From the NCBI GenBank assembly GCA_963698565.1, contig CAVORH010000001.1, positions 1-64,000 on the forward strand: a stretch of 64,000 bases of DNA, in the 5' to 3' direction. The stretch is from Sva-07 sp963698565 (GTDB lineage Bacteria; Actinomycetota; Acidimicrobiia; Acidimicrobiales; Ilumatobacteraceae). Shown here in pieces: positions 16,807 through 24,671 of this stretch; positions within the stretch are counted from its first letter, which is position 1; the number at the start of each line of letters is the position of its first letter. The translations under genes and the position numbers were made by a program. The notes under the pieces were generated by a model, which worked only from the letters and a program-made list of their open reading frames with translations, had not been told where the DNA came from and searched no databases.

Positions 16807-17615
16807 GGCGCGTCGAGCTCGATCGGTTCGGAGTCGGTGCCCCAACGAAGCCGCGCCCGCCCGTCGGGGAACCGACCGAGGAGCTCCGGCGGCAACTGCA
16901 GGCGTCCCGACGTGTCGATCACGGAGAGCCGCGTGCCACCGCTCGTGATCGTCGCGATCGCGCCGTCTCGCAGCTCGATCACCTCGTCGACACGATCGAG
17001 CACCCGCCGGTCGTGTGTGGCCACGATCGTGGTCATCCCCTCGGCGGCGAGCACGTCGACGGCGTCGAGCACGGCGCGCGAGTTCGCCGAGTCGAGCTGT
17101 GCCGTCGGCTCGTCCGCGATCACCAGGCGGTGTCCGGACACAGCCGCCCGGGCGAACGCCAACCGTTGACGCTCACCGCCCGACATCTGCCCCGGAAGGA
17201 GCGTTCGCTGGGCGGTCAGTCCGAGCGCGTCGAGCCACCGGTCGACGTCATCGCTGCGCGACTGCGATCGTGCGACGCGCTCGAGCTGCATCTCTGCGGT
17301 GAGATGACTGAACAGGTTGTCACTGGGTCGCTGGTACACGTGGGTCATCAGTTCGGCCCGGGTGCGCGCTCGTGCGCGTTCGGACAATCGCCAGAGATCG
17401 ACGCCGTTCACGTGCACGACACCCGCCGAGGGACGATCGAGACAGGCGAGCATCCGCAGCAGCGACGACTTCCCCGAACCCGAGGGGCCGACGATGGCGA
17501 CCGTCACGCCCTCGACGAAGCTGAGGTCGACGCCGCGAACCGCCTGGACACGTCCGGACGGCGTCTCGTGGAACTTCACGAGCTGCGTGCAGCGCAACAG
17601 GGGTTCAGCCGGCAT
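16803..17615 (-). CDS. ABC transporter ATP-binding protein (LolD/MacB-type)
   Basis: A 270-residue ATPase. Walker A is GPSGSGKSSLL (around 43), the signature is MSGGERQRLAFARA, Walker B is RLVIADEPTAQLD, and the switch His is in TIVATHDRRVL. Similarity is to the LolD/MacB/FtsE class, which powers mechanotransmission or lipoprotein-type exporters. A tail of about 45 residues beyond the core (GGTRLSVIDTSGRLQLPP) is unusual. It overlaps the permease gene by 11 bp and the second ATPase gene by 4 bp, so the four genes of this operon are tightly coupled. It probably forms a heterodimer with the second ATPase. Confidence 0.93.
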   Translation of the reverse strand: MPAEPLLRCTQLVKFHETPSGRVQAVRGVDLSFVEGVTVAIVGPSGSGKSSLLRMLACLDRPSAGVVHVNGVDLWRLSERARARTRAELMTHVYQRPSDNLFSHLTAEMQLERVARSQSRSDDVDRWLDALGLTAQRTLLPGQMSGGERQRLAFARAAVSGHRLVIADEPTAQLDSANSRAVLDAVDVLAAEGMTTIVATHDRRVLDRVDEVIELRDGAIATITSGGTRLSVIDTSGRLQLPPELLGRFPDGRARLRWGTDSEPIELDAP

Positions 17616-20298
17616 CGCGCACCACCGAACCGGCCGAGCGGCGACTCGCTGCGTACTCCGACAACCAGACCAGCGCCGACACGATCACGACGCCGATGAT
17701 CGCCCCCGCCACGAGCGGCGCCCAGTCGACGGTGACCGACACCGGCGGCGGCCGGTCGGGGGCCGGGTCGAAGCGGGGTGCGAGGCGTCCCACCACGACC
17801 GGCCCGGCGATGAGGCCGGCACCGACCGCGACCAGCAGGACCGCGCCGATCTCGATCGCCGAGATCGTTGCCGCCCGCCACGCGGGAAGCCCCATCGAAC
17901 GGGTGAGCACACTCGCCAGGGCACTGCTCCGGCGCCGGGCGGAGAGGAACAACGCCATCGCCACGCCGGCGGCCGCAGCGGCGGTGACGCCGATCACGCC
18001 CAGATACGCGAACGCCGATCTCGACGACACGATCGAGGCGCTCTCACGCACATCGGCCTGGGAGACGACGTCCCGGTAGCGGACATCGCCCGCCGACAGC
18101 CACTCGGTCAGCGCCGGCGCGGGCGCCTGCGACACCGCGGTACTCCGGAACGAGTCGAGGGGCGAGGGAGCCTCGGGGTCGTCGTTCTGGCGGGCGGCGA
18201 AGTCGGCGATCGCGTCAGCCGACGCCAGGACGGTGACCCTGCGTTCGCCCGCGGTCGGAAAGCCACGCACGGTTGCGACGACGCGGTAGGGGTAGGCGCG
18301 GGTGAGCCCGAATGCTCCCTCCGCTGGAACGTTCTCCCCCTCGATCGCCACCACGGGGATCGAGTCGTCGATCGGTCCGGCCAAGGCGTCGAGCACCTCG
18401 TCGATCCCCATCCCGAACTCGTCCGACCAGGTGACGGCATCGGCGTACGTCGCAGGATCGATCGCCACGATCCGCGCCGCCGCCGAGCCAGGAGTCAGCC
18501 GGGTGTCGGACGATTTGATCACCGTCGTGGGTGCCGGCGGAGATGAACCCGGAGGCACGTCGTCGATCAGCCGGGCCGACGAGGCGCCACCGACGAGCGT
18601 CGCGAGTTTCACGTCGACGATGCGATCGAGGGTGGCGGTGATCGCCACGGCGAACACCAGCAAGCCGATACCGAGACCGAGGGCTCCAGCCACCAGGCGC
18701 ACGGCCACCGACTCCCCGGCGAGTCGCCTCGCGGCGATGAAGCCCTCGACCGGAAGACGCTCGCTGTGGCTGCCGGCGAACCGGGCGATCCGGCCGAGCA
18801 GCGCCACGAGCACCAGCACGGTCAGGATGATGGCGAGCACCGGCAGCGCCACGACGACGAGATCGAGCGACGACTGGCCGGCGGCGGCAGTCCGTCCGAC
18901 CTGCGTCCATGCGATCACGGTCGCCAGGACGAGGACCACGACCAGAACACGCCGGACGGCGCGTTCGGTTTCGCGGTGGCGCGCTCGCAGCGAACGTCCA
19001 CCCAACACCCCCGCAGTCAGCGCCGCCAGGGCCACCGACGCAACGACCGTCTCGGCGATCAGGTCCCATCGCAACGCCGCCGAGTCGTACGACACGGCCG
19101 GCCCGAACCACTTCGCGCCGACCACGGCCACGACGGCACCGACGACGCCACCCGCAAGTGCCGGCAGCGCGAGCTGGAAGGCGACTCGCCCCGACATCCT
19201 CGGCCAACGTTCGCCCTCGCTCGCCAGCAGCCGGAACTCTCGCCGGCGTCGCTCCACCAGGAACGCTCCGACTGCGAACACGGCGAAGAGCCCGACGACT
19301 GCGCCGAGCGCACGGGCGGATCCGAGCGGCGCGGTCAGTTGGCGAACGACCGACTCGACCGACGCGGTGGTCGTGAAGATGTCGGTCGTCAGCGTCGGTC
19401 GGCGTTGCTCCGCCGTCGCCAGTTCCTTCATCGACGTCGCCAGGGGTCCGGTCTCGACGAGTCCACGTTCGAGCAGTCGCACCTGGCCCCGAAGCTGTCG
19501 GAGCTCGTCGTACGACGTCGGAATCGATTCCAGCGGTGCCGTCCAGCGCACCACACCCGTGAGGCCGCTGTCGAGCAGCGTCTCCTCGTCGGTCAGCACC
19601 AGTTCGAAGTTCGGTTCGTTGAAGGTGTCGATGTGGACCGGGAGCAGCTCGGCCGGTACCGACGACCAGTAGTCGTCGAGCACGAGTTCGCCGTCAGCCG
19701 ACCACAGGGGCTCGTAGAGCCCCACGACCCGGAGCGGCGCCCCGCCGTCGACCGCCACCGTGTCACCGAGTTCGACTGCGAGCTGGTCTGCGAACCACGT
19801 GCTGATCCACACCCCGTTGCTCGTGTCGTCCAACTGCTCGACGACATCGACGGCCTCCAGTGCACCCGCACGACCGAGGAGCCGGGCCGCCGGGCCGACC
19901 TGTCGCTCCGTCGACCCGGTGGCGAGCGGGCTCGGGAGGGTGTACGTCGTTCGCTGCGCCGCGTCCAACGATGCGATCGCTCGCAGCGCCGTCGTCAACT
20001 CGGCGTCGGCGGATGCCGCAGCGTCCAGCGAGAAGCTCGATTCCACTGCGACGTCGATGCCGTTGCGTACGAGTGAGGCATCAGCAACCGACCGTGCTGT
20101 GAGGTCGTCCTCGGCGGCAGCGCGCCACACATCTGCGGACCCGACGAGCAGTACCGGCGTCGCAAACGCGACGACGAGCGCACCTGCGAGCGCCCACTCC
20201 GACCAGGGCACGGCGAGCCAGCGAACCGCGGCTCCGACCCGAAGACGCCACTGCGGCGAGCGGCTCGCGCCGACGACCCCGACTGACAGTTCGCTCAC
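17605..20298 (-). CDS. Large FtsX-family ABC transporter permease
   Basis: An 897-residue permease. A first helix near residue 30-52 is followed by a large extracytoplasmic domain. Three helices of an FtsX domain come next (around 330-460), with further helices at about 500-600, a second periplasmic-type domain, and a final FtsX domain (about 730-890). The duplicated FtsX layout matches MacB/LolE-like or MmpL-unrelated lipid and peptide exporters. GTG at 20298 is chosen because it overlaps the upstream stop as GTGA; the frame runs further upstream only as a shadow of that gene. The substrate is unknown. Two ATPase genes follow in the same operon. Confidence 0.9.
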   Translation of the reverse strand: MSELSVGVVGASRSPQWRLRVGAAVRWLAVPWSEWALAGALVVAFATPVLLVGSADVWRAAAEDDLTARSVADASLVRNGIDVAVESSFSLDAAASADAELTTALRAIASLDAAQRTTYTLPSPLATGSTERQVGPAARLLGRAGALEAVDVVEQLDDTSNGVWISTWFADQLAVELGDTVAVDGGAPLRVVGLYEPLWSADGELVLDDYWSSVPAELLPVHIDTFNEPNFELVLTDEETLLDSGLTGVVRWTAPLESIPTSYDELRQLRGQVRLLERGLVETGPLATSMKELATAEQRRPTLTTDIFTTTASVESVVRQLTAPLGSARALGAVVGLFAVFAVGAFLVERRRREFRLLASEGERWPRMSGRVAFQLALPALAGGVVGAVVAVVGAKWFGPAVSYDSAALRWDLIAETVVASVALAALTAGVLGGRSLRARHRETERAVRRVLVVVLVLATVIAWTQVGRTAAAGQSSLDLVVVALPVLAIILTVLVLVALLGRIARFAGSHSERLPVEGFIAARRLAGESVAVRLVAGALGLGIGLLVFAVAITATLDRIVDVKLATLVGGASSARLIDDVPPGSSPPAPTTVIKSSDTRLTPGSAAARIVAIDPATYADAVTWSDEFGMGIDEVLDALAGPIDDSIPVVAIEGENVPAEGAFGLTRAYPYRVVATVRGFPTAGERRVTVLASADAIADFAARQNDDPEAPSPLDSFRSTAVSQAPAPALTEWLSAGDVRYRDVVSQADVRESASIVSSRSAFAYLGVIGVTAAAAAGVAMALFLSARRRSSALASVLTRSMGLPAWRAATISAIEIGAVLLVAVGAGLIAGPVVVGRLAPRFDPAPDRPPPVSVTVDWAPLVAGAIIGVVIVSALVWLSEYAASRRSAGSVVRDAG

Positions 20299-21062
20299 CG
20301 AGCCCCAGCGCGGTGCGAGATCAACTCGGCGAGCAACGGGCCGCTCGTGGCAGCAACCGGCGTGCGCCGTGCGTCGTGTTCGAGGACGACGAGGTCCCGA
20401 TCGAAGGCGTCGACCATCACTCCCCCGGCTTCCTGCACGACGAGGAGGGCGCCGACGTAGTCCCACACACCGTGCGCGTCCGGGCTCATGTCGACGAAGC
20501 CGTCGAACGACCCGCTGGCCACCGCACAGAGGTCGAGTGCCGACGCTCCCATCGCACGGAACTGGCGCCACCCGTAGTGGTGCGACGGCAGCCCGCTGAT
20601 CCCGACGACGGCATCGTCGAGCGGTACGGCGCCGGACACGTCGATCCGCGCGCCGTCGAGGCGAGCACCTCGGCCGCTGACCGCGTCGTATCGGGTTCCG
20701 GTCGCGAGGTTGGCCACCATCGACACCTCGGGTCGTCCGTCGACGACCAGGCACAGCGATGTCGCGAACCAGGGCAACCCGAGGCTGGCGTTGGTCGACC
20801 CGTCGAGCGGATCGACCACCACGACACCACGCGGCGACATCTCGCCATCGGGGTGCTGCAACCCGCTCTCCTCGGACAGCACCGAGTAGCCGGCCGCGAG
20901 CAGCGGCGCCACGCAGATCGCATCGACATCGAGATCCACGAGATACTGCCCGGGCCGCCGACCCGACTCACCCCAGTCGGTCGTGTGGGCGACCACCTCG
21001 GTCGTGCCGTCGCAGATCGACGCGAAGAGCGCCAGCACATCGTGGTCATTCGGCATGGTCAC
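20295..21062 (-). CDS. Inositol monophosphatase family protein
   Basis: A 255-residue Mg-dependent phosphatase of the IMPase/FIG superfamily. Metal-binding motifs are VLSEES (Glu of the G/S-E-E box), VVDPLDGSTN (Asp residues) and the C-terminal VWDYVGALLVVQEAGG (Asp). All ligand positions are kept. Likely substrates are inositol phosphate, histidinol phosphate or PAP; sequence alone does not decide. It is the first gene of the ABC permease operon, joined by a 4-bp overlap, an unusual pairing. An ATG at 21056 is an equally good start. Confidence 0.9.
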   Translation of the reverse strand: MTMPNDHDVLALFASICDGTTEVVAHTTDWGESGRRPGQYLVDLDVDAICVAPLLAAGYSVLSEESGLQHPDGEMSPRGVVVVDPLDGSTNASLGLPWFATSLCLVVDGRPEVSMVANLATGTRYDAVSGRGARLDGARIDVSGAVPLDDAVVGISGLPSHHYGWRQFRAMGASALDLCAVASGSFDGFVDMSPDAHGVWDYVGALLVVQEAGGVMVDAFDRDLVVLEHDARRTPVAATSGPLLAELISHRAGAR

Positions 21063-21089
21063 AGCCTGGGACGGTAGTGTCCGTTACGC

Positions 21090-21659
21090 ATGGCAGTGAT
21101 CGATGTTGCAGGTTTCGTCGCCGATGTGAAGAGTCAGGCCATCGACCACGGCTTCCACGTCCACGACGAACGGCACTTCGTCGAGACCTACTCGCTGCGC
21201 CAGCTGTGGGAGGTCGACCTCCACCCCGAGGAGGCCTGCGCCGGCCCGATCGACCTCCATCTGTCACTCGACGTCGACCCCCGTGCGATGCTCGGCTTCG
21301 AGGACGAGGTGATGAAGCTCGACGAGATCGACGATCCACCTCCGACCGGTTTCAGCTTCCCGCTGATCTTCACCTGGACCCTGCCTCCGTTGCCGGAGCC
21401 GCCCGACCTCCTGGTGCTGGCCACCGACCTCGCCGGCATCGGTGGGATCGACCTGCCCGTCGAGGTGTCGGCGATCGACTCGTTCCCGAGCGTCACCGAC
21501 GCCCCGGAGCGAAGCCTGTCGATCGTCGCCAAGATGACGGTGGACCTGGCCGACGTCTACATGAACGTCGACGACGCGATCGAAGCCGCGCTCGACCGCT
21601 GCAAACATGTCAGTCTGTACCTGCTCGAGCGGGCACCGTCCTGGCTCGAAGACTTCTGA
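21090..21659 (+). CDS. Conserved-looking hypothetical protein
   Basis: A 189-residue acidic protein with no membrane segments. It starts MAVIDVAGFVADVKSQAIDHG and has repeated hydrophobic-acidic alternation (LRQLWEVDLHPEEA, HLSLDVDPRAMLG), suggesting an alpha/beta fold. I do not recognise the family. It is divergent from the IMPase operon, 27 bp apart, and followed 34 bp later by another small acidic protein, so the two may be co-transcribed. TAGTGT lies 9 nt before the ATG and no Shine-Dalgarno sequence is visible. Confidence 0.72.
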   Translation: MAVIDVAGFVADVKSQAIDHGFHVHDERHFVETYSLRQLWEVDLHPEEACAGPIDLHLSLDVDPRAMLGFEDEVMKLDEIDDPPPTGFSFPLIFTWTLPPLPEPPDLLVLATDLAGIGGIDLPVEVSAIDSFPSVTDAPERSLSIVAKMTVDLADVYMNVDDAIEAALDRCKHVSLYLLERAPSWLEDF

Positions 21660-21693
21660 TACGCCGTTCCGCCATCGAGAGCCCGGGAGAGCC

Positions 21694-21948
21694 ATGCGAG
21701 TACACGAATTGATCGACATCCTGAGCGACCAGCCCGCTGACGCCGAGGTCGAACTGGCCGTCATCGCACCCGTCGAGGACGGAACGGACGACATCACCGT
21801 CGACCGCTACTTCGTCGATGGCGTCCTGCCGTGGGAGGACGACGAGGACGACGACGACTCCGATGGTGAACTCACGATCTGGCTCGTCGGCGGCGAGGAA
21901 GCCGACGTGAACGCGTTCCTCGACGCCATCGAACAACCCGACGCCTGA
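21694..21948 (+). CDS. Small acidic hypothetical protein
   Basis: An 84-residue protein with GGGAGAG seven bases upstream of ATG. The N-terminus (MRVHELIDILSDQPADAEVE) resembles the start of small DUF6225-like or ribosome-associated proteins that begin with a helix and a strand of the form VELAVIAP. The middle is an Asp/Glu run (WEDDEDDDDSDGE). Function is unknown. It is likely in one transcript with the preceding hypothetical gene. Confidence 0.7.
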   Translation: MRVHELIDILSDQPADAEVELAVIAPVEDGTDDITVDRYFVDGVLPWEDDEDDDDSDGELTIWLVGGEEADVNAFLDAIEQPDA

Positions 21949-21967
21949 CCGGCCCCGGGGAGGTCGA

Positions 21968-21998
21968 TGCGGCGACCCGAACGACTCGGGCCGCCGCA
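21968..21998. terminator. Hairpin between convergent genes, possible bidirectional terminator
   Basis: Arms TGCGGCGACCCGA (21968-21980) and TCGGGCCGCCGCA (21986-21998) pair over 13 bp with one mismatch around a 5-nt loop. It lies between converging genes. There is no T-tract, which is common in high-GC actinobacteria. Confidence 0.5.
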
Positions 21999-22003
21999 CC
22001 CAC

Positions 22004-23782
22004 TCACTGGTCGGAGACGAACATCTCCGTGAAGAACGTCAGCGCGCCTGGTGTTCCGTTGCCGAGGTCGCCGTTCGGCAGCGTCCAGTTGTTGACGCCC
22101 CGAATGTCCTCGTCGGTGGCGATCAGGGTGGCGGTGCCACCCGAGTACCAGACGGGTGCCTGCTCGTTGATCCGCACCATGATCTTCGAGTAGAGGTCCT
22201 TGCGGGTCTCGAAGTCGTCGGTCTGGATCGCTTCCATCGCCCAGCCGAACGCTTCCGGGTCGTACCAGTTCGGGAAGTTGCTGACCGATTCGGCCGGGTC
22301 GGTGAGGAACGGGTTGATCGGCGCGCTCGGGTCGCCTTCGGCCCCCCAGCGCCAACAGTGGGCCCGGTGCTCGTCACTGATGGCGATGTTGATGTGCGTC
22401 GCCTGGTCGAACTGGGTCAGGTTCACGTTGACCAGGTCGGATCCCGACCACACCTGCTCGATCACCTGCATCGCAGCGATCAGGGTCGGATCGGGCGGGC
22501 AGGAGAGCTCGACATCGATCTTCTCGCCCGGAGCCTTGCCATCGGACCGATTCGGATCGTCGATGTACTCCTGGAGCAGCGCCGTGCCGCCCTCGAAGTC
22601 GAACGTCGGATAGGCATCGGCGGCCTCCTGGGTCCACCAGGGGCTGTCGGCCGAGAACCACTGCGTCACCGGCAGTGAGATGCCCGTACCACCGAGCGCC
22701 TCGATCACGCGCTCCTGGTCGTTGAGCTTGTTCAGGCCGAGACGGACGCGCACGTCGTCGAACGGCGCGACCGCGGTGTTGAACATGCCACCGCCGGTGC
22801 TGTTGCCCTGGAACTCGTACAGGCTGATGCCCGACTCCGCACGGGCGTCCCTGATCGTTCCCTGTCGCCGTGTCTCCATCAGATTGACGGTCCCCGAGAT
22901 CAGGGCATCGAGTCGTGTTCCCTCGTCAGGAATGGGGCGGAACGACACCGAGTCGAGGTACGGCAACTGGTTGCCGTCGTCATCGGTGCGCCAGTAGTTC
23001 TCGTTGCGTACGACGATGGTCTCGTTGTCGATGTCTCGACTCTCCATCACGAACGGACCGGTCCCGACCGGCGCACTGCTGAAGCCAGCCGGGTCGGCGA
23101 GCGCCGCGCCCGGTTCGAACACGTAGCCGAGGGCGACCGTGTTGAGCGCAGCCGGGAAGGCCGAGTTGGGCGTCGTCAGCGTGTAGACGACCGTCAGATC
23201 GTCGACCGCCTCCACGCCGGCGATGGCGTTCGTGGCGATCTGCCCCGACGAGATCGCGCCCGTCTGTTGGATGGCGAACATGTCGGCGATCGTCTGTGCC
23301 GTCAAGGGCACCCCGTTGTGGAACTCGATGTCGGGACGCAGCGTCATCGTCCAGACCGTGAAGTCCTCGTTCGGCTCGATCGACTCGGCGAGGAACCCCT
23401 CGTACTCGCCGTTGGCGTTCTGCTGGATCAGGACGTCGAAGACGGTGCGGGCGATGTTGATGCAGGGTTCGGCACAGCCGTCCTCCCACGGACGGAAACC
23501 GTTGGCCTCCGCCTCGAGCCCCATCGAGAGCGAACCGCCGTAGACGGGTGTCTCGGTCTCGGCGACGACGGTGGTGTCGACCTCGCCCTCCGCCACAGCC
23601 GGTGTGGTGTCCGCGGTCTCCCCGGCGTCGGTGGTCTCCCCGGTGGTTTCCCCGGTGGTCGCTTCGGTGCCATCGCTGGCCGTCGTGCTGTCCGAGGAGC
23701 TGTCGTCGCTTCCGCACGATGCCGCCGCGAAGGCGAACACCAGTGGAACGGCAAGTGCAGTGACGAGTCGTCGCTGTCGCAT
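22004..23782 (-). CDS. Peptide/oligopeptide-type ABC substrate-binding lipoprotein (SBP family 5)
   Basis: A 592-residue extracytoplasmic binding protein. The signal peptide ends in lipobox FAAASCGS (Cys about 24), followed by a Thr/Glu/Ala-rich linker of about 50 residues. The SBP_bac_5 fold then shows YGGSLSMGLEAEANGF, MTLRPDIEFHNGVPLTAQT and VYTLTTPNSAFPAALN. It would bind peptides or similar solutes outside the membrane and deliver them to a Dpp/Opp-like permease. No permease or ATPase genes of that class are adjacent, so it is an orphan binding protein here. ATG at 23782 is supported by GGGGG upstream and by the signal peptide. Confidence 0.92.
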   Translation of the reverse strand: MRQRRLVTALAVPLVFAFAAASCGSDDSSSDSTTASDGTEATTGETTGETTDAGETADTTPAVAEGEVDTTVVAETETPVYGGSLSMGLEAEANGFRPWEDGCAEPCINIARTVFDVLIQQNANGEYEGFLAESIEPNEDFTVWTMTLRPDIEFHNGVPLTAQTIADMFAIQQTGAISSGQIATNAIAGVEAVDDLTVVYTLTTPNSAFPAALNTVALGYVFEPGAALADPAGFSSAPVGTGPFVMESRDIDNETIVVRNENYWRTDDDGNQLPYLDSVSFRPIPDEGTRLDALISGTVNLMETRRQGTIRDARAESGISLYEFQGNSTGGGMFNTAVAPFDDVRVRLGLNKLNDQERVIEALGGTGISLPVTQWFSADSPWWTQEAADAYPTFDFEGGTALLQEYIDDPNRSDGKAPGEKIDVELSCPPDPTLIAAMQVIEQVWSGSDLVNVNLTQFDQATHINIAISDEHRAHCWRWGAEGDPSAPINPFLTDPAESVSNFPNWYDPEAFGWAMEAIQTDDFETRKDLYSKIMVRINEQAPVWYSGGTATLIATDEDIRGVNNWTLPNGDLGNGTPGALTFFTEMFVSDQ

Positions 23783-23956
23783 GATTCCCCCATTTTCACT
23801 GTTGACCGCCTGCGATCGGTGAGTCGATCGACATGACGGGTCTTCCCCAGCGGTCAGTCCAGCACATGAGACATCCGTCACACGACCCGGAACGCGCAGG
23901 CGACCGTCGACGGGGAACTGCAGGAATCGGCTGAACGCTGCCGACGATCGGTGCGC

Positions 23957-24052
23957 TCAGACTCGAACGACGATGGAGCGGGCGCGACCGAGCAACCGCT
24001 CGGCGAGCAGGATGATGATCTGTGCGGCGACGAGGGCGATGAACGCTTCCAC
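23957..24052 (-). CDS. 31-residue hydrophobic microprotein
   Basis: A short frame with an excellent ribosome-binding site (AAGGAGG, 8 nt before GTG at 24052). It encodes one hydrophobic helix (FIALVAAQIIILLAERLLG) and a basic end (RARSIVVRV). The layout is that of a single-pass membrane microprotein with a positive inside tail. It lies 110 bp downstream of the Lys/Ala-rich membrane protein on the same strand. No family is recognised. The strong Shine-Dalgarno sequence is the main support. Confidence 0.6.
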   Translation of the reverse strand: MEAFIALVAAQIIILLAERLLGRARSIVVRV

Positions 24053-24162
24053 GGGACGTACCTCCTTGGGTCGAGATGCGTCGTGGAACCTACGGCTCGG
24101 AAATGACAGCCGTGGAACTCCGCAGTGGCCGTCGGGTGAACTCTCGTCGAACCTTGCGATCG

Positions 24163-24624
24163 TCAGTCGGCCGTCGGTGCGGCGGACTTCTTCGCGGCGG
24201 ACTTCTTCGCCGGTGCCTTCTTCGCCGGTGCCTTCTTCGCCGGTGCCTTCTTCGCGGCGGACTTCTTGGCGGGCGACTTCTTCGCAGTGACCGTCTCCTC
24301 GGCCGTGCTGGTCGACGGGCTCGACGTCGTCGGCGTGGCCTTCGTGCGTCCGGGAACGACCTTGTTGACCACGGCACCGGCGGTGCTGACGGTGAGACCG
24401 GTGCCCTTCGCGACCAGTTCGCCGCTGGTGCGGACGGCGCCGCCCGCGACGGCACCGGTCAGCTCCGTTGCGCGGCCCAGCTGCTTCGACACGCTGGTTC
24501 CGGTTCGGGCAATCGCATCGCCGACACCGGCACCTTCAGGGTCCCAGTCGTGCACCTTCTTCCAGACGAACCAGCCCCCGACTGCAGCTGCGCCACCGAT
24601 CAGTGTCGTCTCGAGTGCTCCCAT
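24163..24624 (-). CDS. Membrane-anchored protein with Lys/Ala-rich (histone H1-like) tail
   Basis: A 153-residue protein with AGGAGG upstream of ATG. An N-terminal hydrophobic segment (TLIGGAAAVGGWFVWKKV) probably anchors it. A Gly/Ala/Thr amphipathic middle (about 35-90) follows. The last 45 residues are a low-complexity series of AKK and PAKK units, as in HupB-like and histone H1-like tails that bind DNA or acidic polymers. The repeats are also visible as a tandem pattern in the DNA (about 24180-24290). Possible roles are nucleoid-to-membrane attachment or envelope stress. It follows the P-type ATPase gene by 47 bp. Confidence 0.8.
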   Translation of the reverse strand: MGALETTLIGGAAAVGGWFVWKKVHDWDPEGAGVGDAIARTGTSVSKQLGRATELTGAVAGGAVRTSGELVAKGTGLTVSTAGAVVNKVVPGRTKATPTTSSPSTSTAEETVTAKKSPAKKSAAKKAPAKKAPAKKAPAKKSAAKKSAAPTAD

Positions 24625-24671
24625 TTCGATTCCTCCTGGTTGTTGATGTTCGATTCAGCCGCCGACGACCA

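Noticed and set aside
20299..20754. N-terminal extension of the FtsX permease
   Set aside because: It is Arg-rich and fully antiphase to the IMPase-like gene; GTG at 20298 overlaps that gene's stop.
23560..23680. Thr/Glu repeat-like DNA in the binding-protein gene
   Set aside because: It is the flexible linker after the lipobox, normal for actinobacterial lipoproteins.
24180..24290. Regular short repeats that could suggest a CRISPR-like array
   Set aside because: They encode the AKK/PAKK tail of a good reading frame with a ribosome-binding site; there are no unique spacers.
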